Below, piece by piece: positions 62,084-64,000 of a DNA stretch of 64,000 bases; within the stretch, counting starts at the first letter, position 1, and every line of letters starts with the position of its first letter. The translations under genes were made by a program, and so were the position numbers. Below the pieces are notes generated by a model. The model ran no database searches. It was not told the DNA's origin and saw only the letters and a program-made list of their open reading frames with translations. Origin of the DNA: Coemansia sp. RSA 487. Its lineage: Eukaryota; Kickxellomycota; Kickxellomycetes; Kickxellales; Kickxellaceae. The stretch covers positions 1-64,000 of the forward strand of contig JANBRJ010000070.1 in assembly GCA_027577595.1 (NCBI GenBank), written 5' to 3'.

Positions 62084-62667
62084 TCCAGCCTGTGCCTTTT
62101 CTTGACTCTTATTTTCAACTTATTTTTCCTTTCGATACATTTATGTTGGTTTGTAGAAGACGAAAGGGGGATATTAAAGAGAAGATGCAATGCACAGACA
62201 TACCGTGTCCATTGTACTTTGTGCCTTGTTCGAGCAATTCATCGATTCATCATGCACTTGACCAAAACCATATTAACCCACAAATGCACACCTGGGTGTT
62301 CTCTGGGGTCAATCGGGATCACTAGGCTCCGCTCAAATGGAAAAAGAAATCTTTGTGTTTTTAAGGTTACCATGTCAAATTACTGGTTCGGTCCACCATT
62401 TTTTGGTGTTCCTCTTCTGGTTTCTTGGAGCGCTGTTGATATTAATCGGCAAGCGCATACAGTTTCCAGGAGGGCTTCTAGCCGTTTACCAGCGCCGAAG
62501 TGTAACCGAGAGCGAATTGTTAAATGGCTTTACTGGTTTGCTTTTCTGTCTGCAATGCTGTCCAAGCGCCTTGCAGCTGGGTTTGAACCAGAAAAGCTAC
62601 ATCCATTCATCTACCTTGAAACAACAACAAAACAAGGAAAAAAGAGAAACCGAAATGTATTTTTTGT
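62084..62667. other. Convergent 3' region SPG1 / BUD13
   Basis: A 584-base gap where two genes end towards each other. A plus-strand ATG frame from 62337 encodes a membrane-like segment (HFLVFLFWFLGALLILIGKR) and runs about 120 codons into the BUD13 end; it is treated under findings. No RNA gene was recognised. Confidence 0.4.
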
Positions 62668-63759
62668 TTACCAGTCGGCAACAGAGTTGGCGTAGTCCTG
62701 CGCCAGTCTAGCCGACGCACCGGCTTGGCTCTTGAACATATCACGTTCGAAGCCATTGGATCGGTCAACGCCGTCCCACCTGTACCCAGGCCGGATGCCA
62801 AAGCGGTTTGGCGGAGCATGGCCCTTGTATTCGGGATACTTTGACTGCTTGGTTGTCTTGTTCTCCAGGAACCCAGCCGCCGGATCGTCCCAATGCTGTC
62901 GGGAGCGCATCTCCTGGTCATATATATCAGTAGGGTGGCGATGATCCCTGCCACTAGAGGACTCTGAGCGCATGCTCTCGATCTGCTGCTGGTCATCGAT
63001 TTTTGCCCGTTGTTGGACCAACCCTTTGTTCCACTGGGCCTGCAGCCGACGCTGCTCATCGTGCTTCTGCCGCTTGCTCTCCTCTTCCTCGCGGACCTTA
63101 TCGATATCGATGATCTTGCCAGTCTTGGCATCGCGGTAAACCATTTGTTCTTTTTGGGCTTTAGCGTCCGCCGTCGCCTGTTGCAGTTTGCGCATATTGT
63201 GTGCACGCTCGCGGTCAGCATCCTCCTTGAACACTTCGGCTGTCTGAAGACCATACCGCATCACGGGCGGACGTGCTGGTGATGCTTCATATGTGCTTTG
63301 CTGCTCCTTTTCTTGTTGCTGTTCATGCTGTAGTTGCTTTAGTCGTTGCTTTTCAGCCCTCCGCCTCCTTTGTCGCTCTTCCTCCTCCCTTTTCTCTCGA
63401 GCCTCGCGTTCCTTCTTGTCGTTGTACTCTTTGAGCAGATTCGCCCCCTCTGCAACAACTGGGCGCTCCTCGTCTTCCTCTGCAGAAACCAAAAGCCCCT
63501 CGATCTCGTCTACATTTTTGACTGGGCGTACCACCTGCCATGAGCTCTCGGGATCCTTAAACTTTGGTGTCAGTTTGACGTCCTTTGCAGCCGGCTCAGC
63601 ACTAGGATCGCTACACTCTGTTTTGTAGACACGGTCATCGTCATCGTCGATGAGCACGCTCACCATCCCGTGTGCTGGCGTATGGCGCTTTTTCTTGCTC
63701 TTCCGCTCCTTTTTGGGGGCCGGGCCGTAGTGCTTTGCTAAATAGTCGTCTAGCCCCAT
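62668..63759 (-). CDS. BUD13: Pre-mRNA splicing factor BUD13
   Basis: Subunit of the RES (retention and splicing) complex with SNU17 and PML1, binding the activated spliceosome. It has 363 residues. The N-terminus [17 protein letters not shown] is typical. A long charged coiled coil ([20 protein letters not shown]) fills the middle. The C-terminal block holds the family signature: [11 protein letters not shown]-like [48 protein letters not shown], which contains the peptide that binds SNU17. The stop at 62668 follows directly. The start is the ATG in front of LDDYLAKHY. Confidence 0.94.
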   Translation of the reverse strand: MGLDDYLAKHYGPAPKKERKSKKKRHTPAHGMVSVLIDDDDDRVYKTECSDPSAEPAAKDVKLTPKFKDPESSWQVVRPVKNVDEIEGLLVSAEEDEERPVVAEGANLLKEYNDKKEREAREKREEEERQRRRRAEKQRLKQLQHEQQQEKEQQSTYEASPARPPVMRYGLQTAEVFKEDADRERAHNMRKLQQATADAKAQKEQMVYRDAKTGKIIDIDKVREEEESKRQKHDEQRRLQAQWNKGLVQQRAKIDDQQQIESMRSESSSGRDHRHPTDIYDQEMRSRQHWDDPAAGFLENKTTKQSKYPEYKGHAPPNRFGIRPGYRWDGVDRSNGFERDMFKSQAGASARLAQDYANSVADW

Positions 63760-64000
63760 GGTTGATTGGTAACGATGGCGGGGGCTTATCCTTCAGAAAT
63801 ACATTAAAAATACGAAGAAAAAATGAGGGAAGCAATAAATACAGTCAGAGCTTACTCCAGTGGTCATGCGCTATCAGCAAACGACGAAAGCAAAAGCCTA
63901 AGCAAGCTCAACGCAGCACGGGCGGTTGTGGGACAAAAAGTACGCGGTTATTGGTGTCAGGCCGTTACCTCCACCGATCGGTTTTAATTTACGCACCAGT
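63760..64000. promoter_or_regulatory. BUD13 upstream region
   Basis: The right edge holds the leader and promoter of BUD13. A CTTACT on the plus strand near 63852 would read AGTAAG on the coding strand and could be a leader intron donor. No other gene start is visible before the edge. Confidence 0.3.

Overview
The window is gene-dense nuclear DNA of a fungus. It holds about 25 well-supported protein genes on both strands, with short intergenic gaps (about 0.1-1 kb), few small introns and many divergent or convergent pairs. Fungal-type gene content (MCD4, PFA4-like palmitoyltransferase, YTP1, BUD14/TEA4-type SH3 protein, SPG1/TEM1 GTPase, GDE1, F-box-like protein) together with families missing from baker's yeast (PDRG1, MRL/Grb7-like RA-PH protein, SelW-like protein) points to an early-diverging filamentous fungus. 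A Kickxellomycotina (Coemansia-like) origin is my best guess, but it is inference from gene style, not a database match.

Layout. 1-3.2 kb: a decayed transposon graveyard, with a Ty3/gypsy fossil abutting a Tc1-like DDE transposase fragment and a cluster of stem-loops at its left. 3.5-20.9 kb: mitochondrial phosphate carrier, GDE1-type glycerophosphodiesterase, ATP synthase gamma, OPA3-like protein, MCD4, PFA4-like DHHC enzyme, Mediator MED22, YTP1. 21.6-24.6 kb: an accessory, AT-rich stretch with a secreted His/Asn/Pro-rich protein, a 65-aa tail-anchor-like ORF and interrupted coding-like patches. 24.6-42.9 kb: tandem AAA+ ATPase, SelW-like protein, a large RA-PH protein, BUD14/TEA4-like SH3 protein, mitochondrial Lon, an SDR and a secreted S28 peptidase. 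44.5-64 kb: MATE transporter, BRF1, mitochondrial uL14, PP2A catalytic subunit, a dead and a live spermidine synthase in tandem, an F-box-like protein, an Mmc1-like mitochondrial protein, TMEM14, PDRG1, SPG1/TEM1 and BUD13.

Functional themes. Several genes serve mitochondria (phosphate carrier, ATP3, OPA3-like, Lon, uL14m, Mmc1-like, perhaps TMEM14). The BUD14/TEA4-like SH3 protein, the RA-PH protein and SPG1/TEM1 belong to polarity and cytokinesis signalling. MED22, BRF1 and BUD13 serve transcription and splicing. No operons are expected; the main shared regulation would be through the divergent promoters (ATP3/OPA3, MCD4/PFA4, MED22/YTP1, AAA/SelW, RA-PH/BUD14, BRF1/uL14m, PDRG1/SPG1).

Introns were placed by hand from splice consensus and phase. 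Almost all lie just after the start codon, so first exons are tiny and easily missed. I found no convincing tRNA, rRNA, snRNA or CRISPR. Noncoding stretches are described where they exceed about 300 bases.
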